From: an uncultured Chloroflexales bacterium
GTDB taxonomy: Bacteria > Chloroflexota > Chloroflexia > Chloroflexales > Chloroflexaceae
Direction of reading: 5' to 3'
Assembly (NCBI GenBank): GCA_937967405.1
Contig: CALCJV010000046.1
Location: forward strand, 1 to 43,015
Length of the DNA: 43,015 nucleotides
Both the position numbers and the translations under genes were made by a program. Of the stretch, positions 23,611 through 31,497 are shown one piece after another. The stretch's first letter is position 1; each line of letters starts with the position of its first letter. The notes beneath the pieces were generated by a model that was not told the DNA's origin, did not search any database, and saw nothing but the letters and a program-made list of their open reading frames with translations.

Positions 23611-25251
23611 ATGCGTGAACCAATCTTAATGCTGTATAACGGAACGATCCATACCCTAAATCCGGCGCAACCGCATGCCCAAGCGATGGCGATTCGGGGC
23701 GAGCGCATCGTGGCGATAGGGACGTATGGGCAGGTGCTGGCGGCGAGTGTTGGTGCGCCACGCGAGGTGCTGGATTTGCGGGGGCGCACCGTGCTGCCCG
23801 GCTTGACCGACTCCCACGCCCATATCACATGGTACGGCTTGCAGCTCCAGCAGGTACAACTGGCGGGGGTTCGCAGCCTTGCGGCCGCACTTGATCTGGT
23901 AGCGGTACGCGCCACCCAGCTCCCGCCGGATGCATGGATTGAAGGCGGTGGCTGGAACCAGAGCGAGTGGCCCGACTGCCCCGATCTGCCTACCCGCGCC
24001 ATGCTCGATCAGGTTAGCCCGCGGCATCCAGTATTTCTGATCCGCAAAGACGGGCATTCAGCGTGGGTCAATAGCCGTGCGCTAGAGCTAGCCCAGATTA
24101 CCGCCGCCACGCCTGATCCAAGCGATGGGCAGATCGTGCGTGACGCGGCGGGTGAGCCAACCGGCATCCTACTCGAAAACGCGCAAGCCCTCGTGCGGCG
24201 GGTGATTGGCGACCCAAGCGCAGGAGTACGCCTGCATGCCTTGCAGCAAGCCTTCACTGAAGCCTTGAGCTATGGCCTTACCAGCCTGCATATTCCAGCG
24301 GGGCCCCGTGCCACTGATGCTGCGGAGACGCTGAGTGATTTGCACACGCTGCATATGCAGGGCGCGTTGCCGGTGCGGTGCTTGACCTATGCCAGTGCTA
24401 GTGAGCTAGATGCGATGATTGCGCTAGGGCTACGCAGTGGCTTTGGCGATACGTGGCTGCGGATCGGTGGGCTGAAGATTTTTGCCGATGGCTCGCTTGG
24501 CTCGCTCACGGCGGATATGCTTAAACCTTATGTGGGCACAAATCAGCGTGGCATAGCGATGTATTCTGCGTCCGCCTTGACCGAGATGATTACCCGCGCC
24601 AATCTGCATGGGATCAGTGTGGCCGTGCATGCGATTGGGGATGCCGCCAACCGCAAGGTGCTGCATGCGCTGGCGCATGCAGCCGCGGCCCGCGAAAGCC
24701 AATCTGCACTGCCGCCACTAGCCCTGCCCAATCGCATCGAGCATGTGCAACTGCTGCACCCCGATGATCTGCCGCGCCTTGCCCAACTGGGCGTGCTCGC
24801 TTCAATGCAGCCGTTGCATGCCACTGCCGATATGCTGCTTGCCGATCAGTTGTGGGGCCCACGCAGCCAGCTCGCCTATGCCTTGCGTTCGGTGTGGGAG
24901 AGTGGCGCGACGGTGCTGCTTGGCTCGGATGCGCCCATTGAGACGCTGAATGTGTGGCACAGTATTCACGCTGCGGTAACCCGCCAACGGATTGATGGCT
25001 CGCCACCGGGTGGGTGGTATCCTGCACAGAGCTTGACCCTTGCCCAGACGCTACAGGGCTACTGCATCAATCCCGCCCGTGCTAGTGGTGAGACGCACCT
25101 GAAGGGCATGCTCAAGGTGGGCATGCTGGCCGACTTGACGGTGCTCCCAGCCGATCCGTTTCGCTGTGCTGCACACGAACTGCACCAGCTCTACGCCGAC
25201 CTGACCCTCGTCGGGGGGCGCGTAGCATGGCGGCGATCCCGCACTGACTGA
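23611..25251 (+). CDS. YtcJ-type amidohydrolase
   Basis: 546 aa from the ATG at 23611 (AAGGA, 7 nt). Amidohydrolase_3 family, metal-dependent hydrolases of N-substituted compounds, cytoplasmic (no signal). The metal-binding HxH is H69/H71 in LTDSHAHITW. Other conserved blocks: GGWNQSEWP, IRKDGHSAWVNS, KIFADGSLGS, AVHAIGDAANR, NRIEH, and LGSDAPIE. The opening LYNGTIHTLNP and closing DLTVLPADP are standard. The substrate cannot be assigned. It is monocistronic; the next gene has its own promoter. Confidence 0.9.
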   Translation: MREPILMLYNGTIHTLNPAQPHAQAMAIRGERIVAIGTYGQVLAASVGAPREVLDLRGRTVLPGLTDSHAHITWYGLQLQQVQLAGVRSLAAALDLVAVRATQLPPDAWIEGGGWNQSEWPDCPDLPTRAMLDQVSPRHPVFLIRKDGHSAWVNSRALELAQITAATPDPSDGQIVRDAAGEPTGILLENAQALVRRVIGDPSAGVRLHALQQAFTEALSYGLTSLHIPAGPRATDAAETLSDLHTLHMQGALPVRCLTYASASELDAMIALGLRSGFGDTWLRIGGLKIFADGSLGSLTADMLKPYVGTNQRGIAMYSASALTEMITRANLHGISVAVHAIGDAANRKVLHALAHAAAARESQSALPPLALPNRIEHVQLLHPDDLPRLAQLGVLASMQPLHATADMLLADQLWGPRSQLAYALRSVWESGATVLLGSDAPIETLNVWHSIHAAVTRQRIDGSPPGGWYPAQSLTLAQTLQGYCINPARASGETHLKGMLKVGMLADLTVLPADPFRCAAHELHQLYADLTLVGGRVAWRRSRTD

Positions 25252-25329
25252 TGCGCGGTGCGGGCGGGGGCTGGTTCCGTGCTGCCCGCGACACGCTCGC
25301 GCTGCCCCGCTATCCCCAAGCTGTCCACA

Positions 25330-25358
25330 TTGCACCAGTGCACACAATCTGCTACCAT
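25330..25358 (+). promoter_or_regulatory. Promoter of parA
   Basis: TTGCAC (25330-25335), 17-bp spacer, TACCAT (25353-25358), about 100 nt upstream of the parA ATG. CTGTCCACA, similar to a DnaA box, overlaps it at 25321-25329. Confidence 0.5.
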
Positions 25359-25460
25359 AGAACAGGAACGCAGGGCACGGCTGATCTCCCCACTGAACAA
25401 CACGGCTCCCGTGTGCCTACTCCACGTGAGGATGCAAGCATAGGCAAAGGATAGTAACGA

Positions 25461-26228
25461 ATGACGCGGATTATCGCATTGGCAAACCAAAAAGGCGGCG
25501 TAGGTAAAACCACTACCACCCTGAATCTGGGGGCTGCCCTAGCAGAGCGCGGGCGGCGCGTGTTGTTGGTGGATATTGACCCGCAGAGCAACCTCACCAT
25601 TTGTCTCGGCGTGAATCCCGATGCACAGGAGTATACGATCTATGAAGTGCTGCTCAATCCGCAGCAGGGGGCGGGCTTTGCGGTGCAGCAGGTGCGCGAG
25701 AACCTGTACCTGATCCCCTCGACCTTGGGGCTGGCTGCGGCTGAACTGGAACTGTCGGGCCAGATCGGGCGCGAGAAGCTGCTCTACAAAGCTCTCCGCC
25801 CAATCCGCGATGCGTATGATTACATCTTGATTGACCCGCCGCCGAGCTTGGGTCTCTTTACCCTGAATGCGTTCTCCGCCGCCACAGAGGTGCTCGTGCC
25901 GTTGCAGGTGCAAATCCTCTCGCTTAAGGCGGTAGGGCAGCTGTATCAGACGATCCAGCGCGTGCGCGAGGATATTAACCCTGTGTTGGATATTGGCGGG
26001 GTGCTGTGTACGATGGTGGATCGGCGCACTTCGGTCTCTGAATTGATTGAGACTAAAGCCCGCAAGACGTTCGGCAACCGCGTGTATCAGACGACCATCC
26101 CGCACAATGCCCAACTCGTCAAGGCGACGGCAACCGGCAAAACTATCCTCGAATATGATCGTTCTTGCTCTGGGGCGGTCGCTTATATTGCATTAGCGCA
26201 AGAGGTGGATTGTGTCCAAGCGTCGTGA
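25461..26228 (+). CDS. parA: ParA/Soj-type chromosome-partitioning ATPase
   Basis: 255 aa. Deviant Walker A is QKGGVGKTTT (K11, K16), the switch segment is DIDPQSNL, and Walker B is YILIDPPPSLG. It has no N-terminal helix-turn-helix, so it is the small Soj-like (type Ib or chromosomal) class. AAAGGA lies 9 nt before the ATG. Family role: ATP-dependent positioning of DNA or protein cargo on the nucleoid. The next gene overlaps it by 17 bp and should encode its partner. Confidence 0.93.
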   Translation: MTRIIALANQKGGVGKTTTTLNLGAALAERGRRVLLVDIDPQSNLTICLGVNPDAQEYTIYEVLLNPQQGAGFAVQQVRENLYLIPSTLGLAAAELELSGQIGREKLLYKALRPIRDAYDYILIDPPPSLGLFTLNAFSAATEVLVPLQVQILSLKAVGQLYQTIQRVREDINPVLDIGGVLCTMVDRRTSVSELIETKARKTFGNRVYQTTIPHNAQLVKATATGKTILEYDRSCSGAVAYIALAQEVDCVQAS

Positions 26229-26970
26229 TTTTGCCGATCAAATTGATGCGATTGAGCTACCGTCTGCGCCCGTCATTCAGCGCGGGCAGGGCTTGGATGG
26301 CCTGATTACGTCGCAGGCAACAGCTATCGAGGTGGGCACCGAAACCGAACTGAGCCTCGATGAGCAGGACGAACTACGCCGCTGTGAGTTAATTATCGAG
26401 CGCGGCTTGAAGACCTTCTTCGAGGTGGGGGCAGCCCTAGCGCGGGTGCGCGATCTGCGCCTGTATCGCACCACCCACGCCACCTTTGAAGCCTATTGCC
26501 ACGCACGTTGGGATTTCTCGAAGACGTATGCCAACAACCTGATCGCTGCAACCAGTGTGCGCGAGAATTTGACAACAATTGTTGTCAAACAACTGCCGGC
26601 CAACGAAGCCCAAGCCCGCCCCTTGACGCGCCTGCACGATCCTGAGCAGCAGCGCGAGGTGTGGCAACAAGTCCTTGCCACTGCCCCAGAAGGGCGTGTT
26701 ACGGCAGCCCACGTTGAGGCTGTGGTGCGGGCGTTTCTAATGGGCACGGCTGCTCCCCCACCCGCGCCAAGTCCAGCAGCAGCACCAGCCGGACGGACGC
26801 TGCGCCACTACCTGCACGAGGCTCACAGCCTGATCGAAGCGTATGCACCGCAGCTCGCCCGCCTACGCGATACAGCCCAGCAGACGCATGATCCCGCCGC
26901 GCTGGCTGTGTTAGATCTGCTTGAACGGCTGACGCACCTGCTTGCAGAGGCAGAACAGCGCGGCAGGTAG
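26212..26970 (+). CDS. ParA partner protein, not a canonical ParB
   Basis: 252 aa from a GTG start at 26212, with AGAGGTGG just upstream and 17 bp of overlap with parA, indicating coupled translation. It lacks the ParB N-terminal GERRxRA CTP-binding box. Residues about 50-160 match a family seen in plasmid and chromosome proteins: a GxALxxVRDxRLYR segment, FEAYCHARWDFSK, then NLIAATSVREN and LPANEAQARPL. That stretch resembles a helix-turn-helix DNA-binding module. A Pro/Ala linker (about 178-195) precedes a helical C-terminus. It probably binds DNA and stimulates ParA; the site is unknown. Confidence 0.75.
   Translation: MSKRRDFADQIDAIELPSAPVIQRGQGLDGLITSQATAIEVGTETELSLDEQDELRRCELIIERGLKTFFEVGAALARVRDLRLYRTTHATFEAYCHARWDFSKTYANNLIAATSVRENLTTIVVKQLPANEAQARPLTRLHDPEQQREVWQQVLATAPEGRVTAAHVEAVVRAFLMGTAAPPPAPSPAAAPAGRTLRHYLHEAHSLIEAYAPQLARLRDTAQQTHDPAALAVLDLLERLTHLLAEAEQRGR
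26568..26589. repeat. 22-bp perfect palindrome inside the parA partner gene
   Basis: TTTGACAACAA followed directly by TTGTTGTCAAA. It lies in the segment coding for ENLTTIVVKQ. It is AT-rich compared with its surroundings and could be a protein-binding site. Confidence 0.9.
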
Positions 26971-27000
26971 GGCGAGCTTGCTCGTATGGGATGCCCCCGC

Positions 27001-27225
27001 TTACACCACGCCGAGCTGTAACGCAAACCCAACCAACGTTAGGACTAAGCCTAGCCCAACCCCCGCGTAGATGGCGGTGGTGGGAACGTGCCGAGCGTGT
27101 TCGTAGAGGATGCTCATCAGCGCAAGCAACAACATCCCCACGATAATCAGCCAGTGATATGAGAGCAAGAGTGTGGCAGTAGCCATCGCTAGAAACAACG
27201 CTGTGCGTGATGAAATCGGACGCAT
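27001..27225 (-). CDS. Small two-helix membrane protein
   Basis: 74 aa from the ATG at 27225 with GAGGAG 8 nt upstream. Two to three hydrophobic helices can be seen: about 9-40 (one long or two short) and 51-70 (YAGVGLGLVLTLVGFALQLG). I do not recognise a family. It lies 29 nt after the folate cyclo-ligase gene on the same strand and is probably the last gene of that operon. Confidence 0.65.
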   Translation of the reverse strand: MRPISSRTALFLAMATATLLLSYHWLIIVGMLLLALMSILYEHARHVPTTAIYAGVGLGLVLTLVGFALQLGVV

Positions 27226-27254
27226 TCGTTTTGCTCCTCTCAAGCCAGACTCGG

Positions 27255-27827
27255 TCACGGAACCGCAAGAACCTCCTGCTCGGTGACAATCCAATCCAGC
27301 CGCCAATCATGAGCTTCGGCGGGGATCACCGCTACCGCCTGCACCGCAAAGGCAAGGCCAATCGTTGGGGTAGGGTGGGCTGCCAGCATCCGGTCGTAGT
27401 AGCCCTTGCCGTAGCCGAGCCGGTAGCCGCGCCGACAGAATGCCACCAGCGGCACAAGGGTAAGTTGCCATGCTCCCACTGGTGCAGGCACAGGCTGGCG
27501 CGGCTGGGGCGTACCATACACTCCTGCGGTGAGATCGGCGGGGGCGCAACTGGTCAGCCAACTATGCGCGAGATCGGGTGTGCCCCGCGCAACGATAGGC
27601 ACAATCACCTGCTGCCCGCGTGCTAGGAGCGTTGCTAGCAGGGGCAGCGTATCCACCTCGCTGCGAAAGGACAGATACCCATGCACCACCTGCGCCGCCT
27701 GTACGAATGGCAGTGCCGCCACCTGTTCACAGATGACGGCACTCGCCCATGCGCGGTAGGCTGGGGCAAGCTGATCGCGGCGGTGCAGCACGTGCTGGCG
27801 CAGTTCCGCCTTCAGCGTAGGCTGCAT
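27255..27827 (-). CDS. 5-formyltetrahydrofolate cyclo-ligase
   Basis: 190 aa. ATP-dependent conversion of 5-formyl-THF to 5,10-methenyl-THF in one-carbon metabolism. The signature RLGYGKGYYDRML is present (about 136-148), as are the N-terminal KAELRQHVLHRRDQL helix and VPLVAF. Length is typical. It overlaps the protoporphyrinogen oxidase gene by 1 bp, so the two are translationally coupled. Confidence 0.93.
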   Translation of the reverse strand: MQPTLKAELRQHVLHRRDQLAPAYRAWASAVICEQVAALPFVQAAQVVHGYLSFRSEVDTLPLLATLLARGQQVIVPIVARGTPDLAHSWLTSCAPADLTAGVYGTPQPRQPVPAPVGAWQLTLVPLVAFCRRGYRLGYGKGYYDRMLAAHPTPTIGLAFAVQAVAVIPAEAHDWRLDWIVTEQEVLAVP

Positions 27828-29278
27828 CAGGCAGGTATCTCCACCGCCCGCCTGAGCGGCAACTGTTCGCCGAGTGCCGTGCCTTTATGCCAACACTTCT
27901 CCACACTCACCCCATCGCGGTAGTTGCCGAGATAGTACAAGCCCGGATAGCGGGCTTCGCTCTCCTGTAGCACCGCAAGGCGGGCCGCATGCCCGGCGAC
28001 ATATTGGGGGATCGCCCGCTCCCAACGTGCAATCCGCACAAAGATCGGCTCGCCGTGTGCGCCAATCAAGTCGGCGTGTTCGCGGCGCACCAGATCAACG
28101 AGCGCGGAATCATCGTATTCGGCGAGCTGGGGCATCCGTGCCCCGCCCACAAACGTTGTGGTCAGCACGCTGCCTGCGGGCGCACGTCCAGCAAACAGCG
28201 ACGAGGGGTAAAGAATGCCTAGTACACTGCGCCGCTCACGCGCTGGACAGAGCACCCCGAACCCATCGAGCGGATCGCGGACATCCTCACGGCGGTAGCC
28301 GAGATGGACAATCGAGAGCGGGTAGCCGGGCATCGTAGCAAGGGCCCGGCTCGCCTCTCGATCAAACACGGCGATTAGCTCCGCGAGCACATGCGCGGGA
28401 GCAGCCAACACCACCTGCGCGGCCGTCACCGTGACTGGTTGCTGATCGCGGAGCACGGTTGCCGTCCAGCCCTGTGGGGCGGGGTAAAGGCGTTGCACGG
28501 GGGCATTGAGCCACACCTGCTCGCTCCCAAGAGCCTGCGCTAGGGCGTGGGGCCATGTGGCCAAGCCCTCGCGGAAGCTGAACATCACACTCTTCTCGCG
28601 CTTGGGCTTGGGTTGGGCCGGGTCGCCATTGGTGCGCGGGGTGGCTTTGCTGGGCTTCAAAGTGAAGGCTTTGGCGAGCATCCCGCGTAGGATACTACCA
28701 TGCTGCTGCTCAGCTTCCCACAGGGCTGGGAACGTTGCCTGCACCGAGAGAGCTTGCGGATCGCCGGCGTAGATGCCGGACACAAACGGATCAACTAGGT
28801 GCTGCATTGGCTCACGGCCAATGCGCCGCGCAAAGAATGCAGCAACACTTTCATCTGGGGTACGGGCGGGCGGGAGCAGTGGTTCGGCTAGCATCCGCAG
28901 CTTGGCGATGGGCGAGAGTAGGTCACTTTTGATCAGTGCAGGCGGTGAGGTAGGGATCAGGGTGGGCTTGCCATTCAGCACAATGTAACGTTTGCCGCTC
29001 CTGCGATCAGCCGTGAGCCGTTCGGCTTCGATCCCAAGTGCGCTGAGTTGCTGCCAGATTGCTGGATCACGATTGACGACGGTGTTGGGTCCATTCTCCA
29101 CCACGAAGCCCTCTGGCGTGACTTCACTGCGGATTGAGCCGCCCACCTCGTTGCGGGCTTCCACCACGACCACTCGCGCTCCGCGCTGATGCAGCGCATA
29201 TGCTGCTGCCAAGCCACTGATGCCTGCGCCAACTACCAGTACGTCATAGTCGGTTGCCAATGTATCGAGCTTTTGCAT
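27827..29278 (-). CDS. hemY: Protoporphyrinogen oxidase (oxygen-dependent HemY type)
   Basis: 483 aa. FAD enzyme oxidising protoporphyrinogen IX to protoporphyrin IX, the last step shared by heme and (bacterio)chlorophyll synthesis. The FAD motif is VVGAGISGLAAAYAL (GxGxxG 17-22) and the second is VVEARNEVGGSIRSE. The VDPFVSGIYAGDP and C-terminal YLGNYRDGVSVEKC boxes are family signatures. No targeting peptide. It heads a minus-strand operon with the folate gene. AGGG lies 8 nt before the ATG. It is the classic coproporphyrinogen-or-protoporphyrinogen oxidase family, so coproporphyrinogen III as substrate is possible. Confidence 0.93.
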   Translation of the reverse strand: MQKLDTLATDYDVLVVGAGISGLAAAYALHQRGARVVVVEARNEVGGSIRSEVTPEGFVVENGPNTVVNRDPAIWQQLSALGIEAERLTADRRSGKRYIVLNGKPTLIPTSPPALIKSDLLSPIAKLRMLAEPLLPPARTPDESVAAFFARRIGREPMQHLVDPFVSGIYAGDPQALSVQATFPALWEAEQQHGSILRGMLAKAFTLKPSKATPRTNGDPAQPKPKREKSVMFSFREGLATWPHALAQALGSEQVWLNAPVQRLYPAPQGWTATVLRDQQPVTVTAAQVVLAAPAHVLAELIAVFDREASRALATMPGYPLSIVHLGYRREDVRDPLDGFGVLCPARERRSVLGILYPSSLFAGRAPAGSVLTTTFVGGARMPQLAEYDDSALVDLVRREHADLIGAHGEPIFVRIARWERAIPQYVAGHAARLAVLQESEARYPGLYYLGNYRDGVSVEKCWHKGTALGEQLPLRRAVEIPA

Positions 29279-29298
29279 AGGTTTACCCTGTCACTAAA

Positions 29299-29323
29299 GC
29301 CCGTGCGTGAAACTCACACGGGC
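29299..29323 (-). terminator. Weak terminator after the DUF4491 gene
   Basis: GCCCGTG pairs with CACGGGC on the minus strand and is followed by TTTAG. The U-tract is short, so read-through into hemY is possible. Confidence 0.45.
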
Positions 29324-29348
29324 AATGTTGCTGCCTACCTACAGGGTA

Positions 29349-29681
29349 CTACAGATGGGGAGCTTTGATGCGTTTAATCCAGTTAACGCCGGGTGGATTT
29401 TTCTTGTCTGGATTGAAGGGAAACCAGCCCAGTTCAGCCCGGACGGCCTGTTCTTTCAATTCGGTTGCCCCCCAGATAAATGACCCTCCTGTGATCCCAA
29501 GCAAAGCACTCCAGCCTGCATCGGGGAGAAACAGCGTCGTGATGATCATGAGGATACCGAGTGCCATTGGGTAAGGCCACCACAGATAGCCGCCGAAGCG
29601 TTCGAGGCGGATCACCCAGTAGAAGCCGAAGCCAATAATCCCAAAACTAAAAAAGCCAAGTGCCAGACCTTCCCACATCAT
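29349..29681 (-). CDS. DUF4491 membrane protein
   Basis: 110 aa. Three hydrophobic helices (about 5-25, 35-52, 56-70) and the family end LKEQAVRAELGWFPFNP identify DUF4491. Function unknown. Its ATG overlaps the stop of the upstream gene by 4 bp (ATGA), so the two products are probably made in a fixed ratio and act together in the membrane. Confidence 0.75.
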   Translation of the reverse strand: MMWEGLALGFFSFGIIGFGFYWVIRLERFGGYLWWPYPMALGILMIITTLFLPDAGWSALLGITGGSFIWGATELKEQAVRAELGWFPFNPDKKNPPGVNWIKRIKAPHL

Positions 29682-30175
29682 GCTGATTCTACCTCCGCGT
29701 ATTCACGTTGGGCAACGACGCTTTGCCGCTCGGTGAGCGTAGGGTGCGGCGCAGGGTGGTGCGGTATCGGCGCATTGATGGGGTAGCCCTGCGGCTCACG
29801 ATCTAGGAGATCTTCAGTCGTGCCCATACCGGCAGCCAGATAAGCCGCATGGCGCGGGTTTGCTGGATTGGCGGGGGCATGCCCTTTCTTAATCCGATTC
29901 TGCTGGCGGTACATCTCCAGTGCATCCCACATCAGTGTAATCCCGATGATGCTCGCTACGCCCGATAGCGTAAGCAGCACATCGGCACTTACGTTGGGCA
30001 TGATACTCGGCATTAGCAGCGCGGCGATGTTTAGCCCAACCCCAGCTACCGCCAGCACAACAATGGCAGGCCAGATGTTACGGCTGTGCGCTTCGAGCCA
30101 ACGCACGCCGACATGGCCCCACCAGATTCCCAGAAAGGTGGCAAGTGCCATCCAGAAACCAGCGAATTGGAGCAT
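29678..30175 (-). CDS. Membrane protein partner of DUF4491
   Basis: 165 aa, ATG with AAGGA at 7 nt. Three transmembrane segments (about 5-22, 35-54, 66-84) then a hydrophilic tail from about residue 90 that contains KGHAPANPANPRHAAYL, a motif common to this pair's family. Charged GIWWGHVGVRWLE at the N-terminus. I do not know a function; the tail is probably cytoplasmic. Confidence 0.65.
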   Translation of the reverse strand: MLQFAGFWMALATFLGIWWGHVGVRWLEAHSRNIWPAIVVLAVAGVGLNIAALLMPSIMPNVSADVLLTLSGVASIIGITLMWDALEMYRQQNRIKKGHAPANPANPRHAAYLAAGMGTTEDLLDREPQGYPINAPIPHHPAPHPTLTERQSVVAQREYAEVESA

Positions 30176-30253
30176 ACTCTTTTCCTTCTAGGCAGATACA
30201 GCAGATTTAACGGGAATACATCGCTAAAAACTGTGCATACGATCATGCCTTTT

Positions 30254-30282
30254 ATTGTACGGTGCTCGATGATACGTGTCAA
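30254..30282 (-). promoter_or_regulatory. Consensus promoter of the DUF4491 operon
   Basis: Minus strand TTGACA (30282-30277), 17-bp spacer, TACAAT (30259-30254), about 80 nt upstream of the ATG. Confidence 0.85.
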
Positions 30283-30352
30283 CCTACGCTCAATGGCAAA
30301 CAGTTCTGCGCTCATTTTGCATGAAAAGCAATCCAATGCACGAGATGCACAT

Positions 30353-30393
30353 GAAAAACACCCCTTGCACTGCGTTCAAAGCGGTGCAAGGGG
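30353..30393 (-). terminator. Strong intrinsic terminator downstream of greA region
   Basis: On the minus strand CCCCTTGCAC and GTGCAAGGGG pair (10 bp, extended by GC) and are followed by TGTTTTTC. It lies about 345 bp beyond the greA stop and just upstream of the DUF4491 promoter. The 30394-30736 stretch between it and greA has no convincing gene. Confidence 0.8.
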
Positions 30394-30671
30394 ATTAAGA
30401 AATGGTGAGGGTTTCTGGTTTCGATCACGTTTAGCCAACCACGAAGGGCCAATACTCCTCCGGTAACGTGCTTGGGGCAAGTGGTGCAAGGGTTAGTCGG
30501 GATAATGTTCGGAATGCTCAGGTGCGTGTTGATTGGGAAGCTCAGCCTAAACGAAGGCAAGCTCCTAACCTAGCGCATGCGCTGGAACGTCACTGCATAA
30601 GACAAGCAGCGAGGGTGTGGTTGGGGTAGAGATTGGGTTGGTTGCGTCGGTGGTGGTTGGGAGGCTACCGC

Positions 30672-30705
30672 GCTCGTGCCTTGTCCCTGTGTACAAGGCA
30701 CGAGC
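30672..30705 (-). terminator. 13-bp perfect hairpin after greA
   Basis: GCTCGTGCCTTGT, 8-nt loop, ACAAGGCACGAGC, about 30 nt after the greA stop. It is very stable but has no U-tract on either strand. Confidence 0.5.
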
Positions 30706-30736
30706 AACGCAAGGCTAGATGAGGCAAGGGGGGGGG

Positions 30737-31210
30737 CTAGTTCACGCGCACAATCGTCAGCTTCATGATCCCATCTGGGGTCTGAACGGTGACTTTCTGG
30801 CGGGGCTTCTTGCCCAGCAAGGCAGCACCTATCGGGGATTCGTTGGAGATTTTGCCCTCACGCGGCGAGGCTTCTGCGCTCCCCACGATAAACCATGTCT
30901 CATCCTCATCCTCACCATCCACACGTACCGTGACCGATGAGCCGATGCGGACTTCTTTCACCCCGTTCTGGTCATCGTCAATCAGCTGTGCTTTGGAGAG
31001 GATCGTTTTAATTTCGTGGATACGCCCTTCAAGCAGGGCTTGGGCTTTCTTCGCATCCTCATACTCGCCGCTTTCGGAAATATCACCCAGCTCTTTGGCG
31101 GCGTTGATGCGTTCAGCAACATGCTTACGTTCAGTGGTAATCAGATATTCCAGCTCGGCTTCGAGCTTCACTTTCCCCTCGCGGGTTAGATATTGCGGCT
31201 TATCACTCAT
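30737..31210 (-). CDS. greA: Transcription elongation factor GreA
   Basis: 157 aa from the ATG at 31210, the usual length for the family (an in-frame ATG at 31252 would lengthen it by 14). GreA rescues backtracked RNA polymerase by RNA cleavage. The N-terminal coiled coil (about 1-75) has LTREGKVKLEAELEYL and the acidic tip GDISESGEYEDAKK. The C-terminal FKBP-like domain has SPIGAALLGKK and DGIMKLTIVRV. Its mRNA begins at a strong promoter 170 nt upstream and contains hairpins. Confidence 0.95.
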   Translation of the reverse strand: MSDKPQYLTREGKVKLEAELEYLITTERKHVAERINAAKELGDISESGEYEDAKKAQALLEGRIHEIKTILSKAQLIDDDQNGVKEVRIGSSVTVRVDGEDEDETWFIVGSAEASPREGKISNESPIGAALLGKKPRQKVTVQTPDGIMKLTIVRVN

Positions 31211-31243
31211 CTTCCATACTACCTTATCTGTCAGTTGGGTGCT

Positions 31244-31267
31244 GATCCGCATAGCATTCTGCGGATC
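31244..31267 (-). other. 8-bp hairpin in the greA leader
   Basis: GATCCGCA and TGCGGATC pair across an 8-nt loop, about 35 nt upstream of the greA ATG. Confidence 0.5.
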
Positions 31268-31295
31268 GTGGAGCGGGCAACACAGGTGTTAGGAT

Positions 31296-31326
31296 AACGA
31301 AAAGAACTGAGAGAAATCTCCCAGTT
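31296..31326 (-). promoter_or_regulatory. Possible attenuator hairpin in the greA leader
   Basis: Minus strand AACTGGGAGA, TT, TCTCTCAGTT: a 10-bp stem with one G-U pair (an A-C mismatch on the other strand), followed by CTTTTCG. It lies about 55 nt after the predicted start of transcription. Confidence 0.5.
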
Positions 31327-31384
31327 GCCCGCGACAGTTCGCTGTTTGTGACCCATTGCAAAACGAACTGCCATGCAGTTCTTT

Positions 31385-31413
31385 ATTATACGCATGCCTT
31401 TGCTTTTTGTAAA
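31385..31413 (-). promoter_or_regulatory. Promoter of greA
   Basis: Minus strand TTTACA (31413-31408), 17-bp spacer, TATAAT (31390-31385). Confidence 0.85.
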
Positions 31414-31418
31414 GCACC

Positions 31419-31447
31419 TTGACGAAAGCAGGTGAATCCGTTATTAT
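31419..31447 (+). promoter_or_regulatory. Promoter of the sugar-phosphate gene cluster
   Basis: TTGACG (31419-31424), 17-bp spacer, TATTAT (31442-31447). Its -35 lies 5 bp from the greA -35, so the two promoters are back to back. Confidence 0.85.
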
Positions 31448-31497
31448 CGCAGTAAATGTAGGGAGCCTACGCAGAGCAAAAGGCGGCAACCCATCCG

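Noticed and set aside
25321..25329. DnaA box at the parA promoter
   Set aside because: CTGTCCACA has two mismatches to the consensus and stands alone.
30312..30560. 82-codon minus-strand ORF after greA
   Set aside because: It crosses the strong terminator at 30353-30393 and has no ribosome site or domain.
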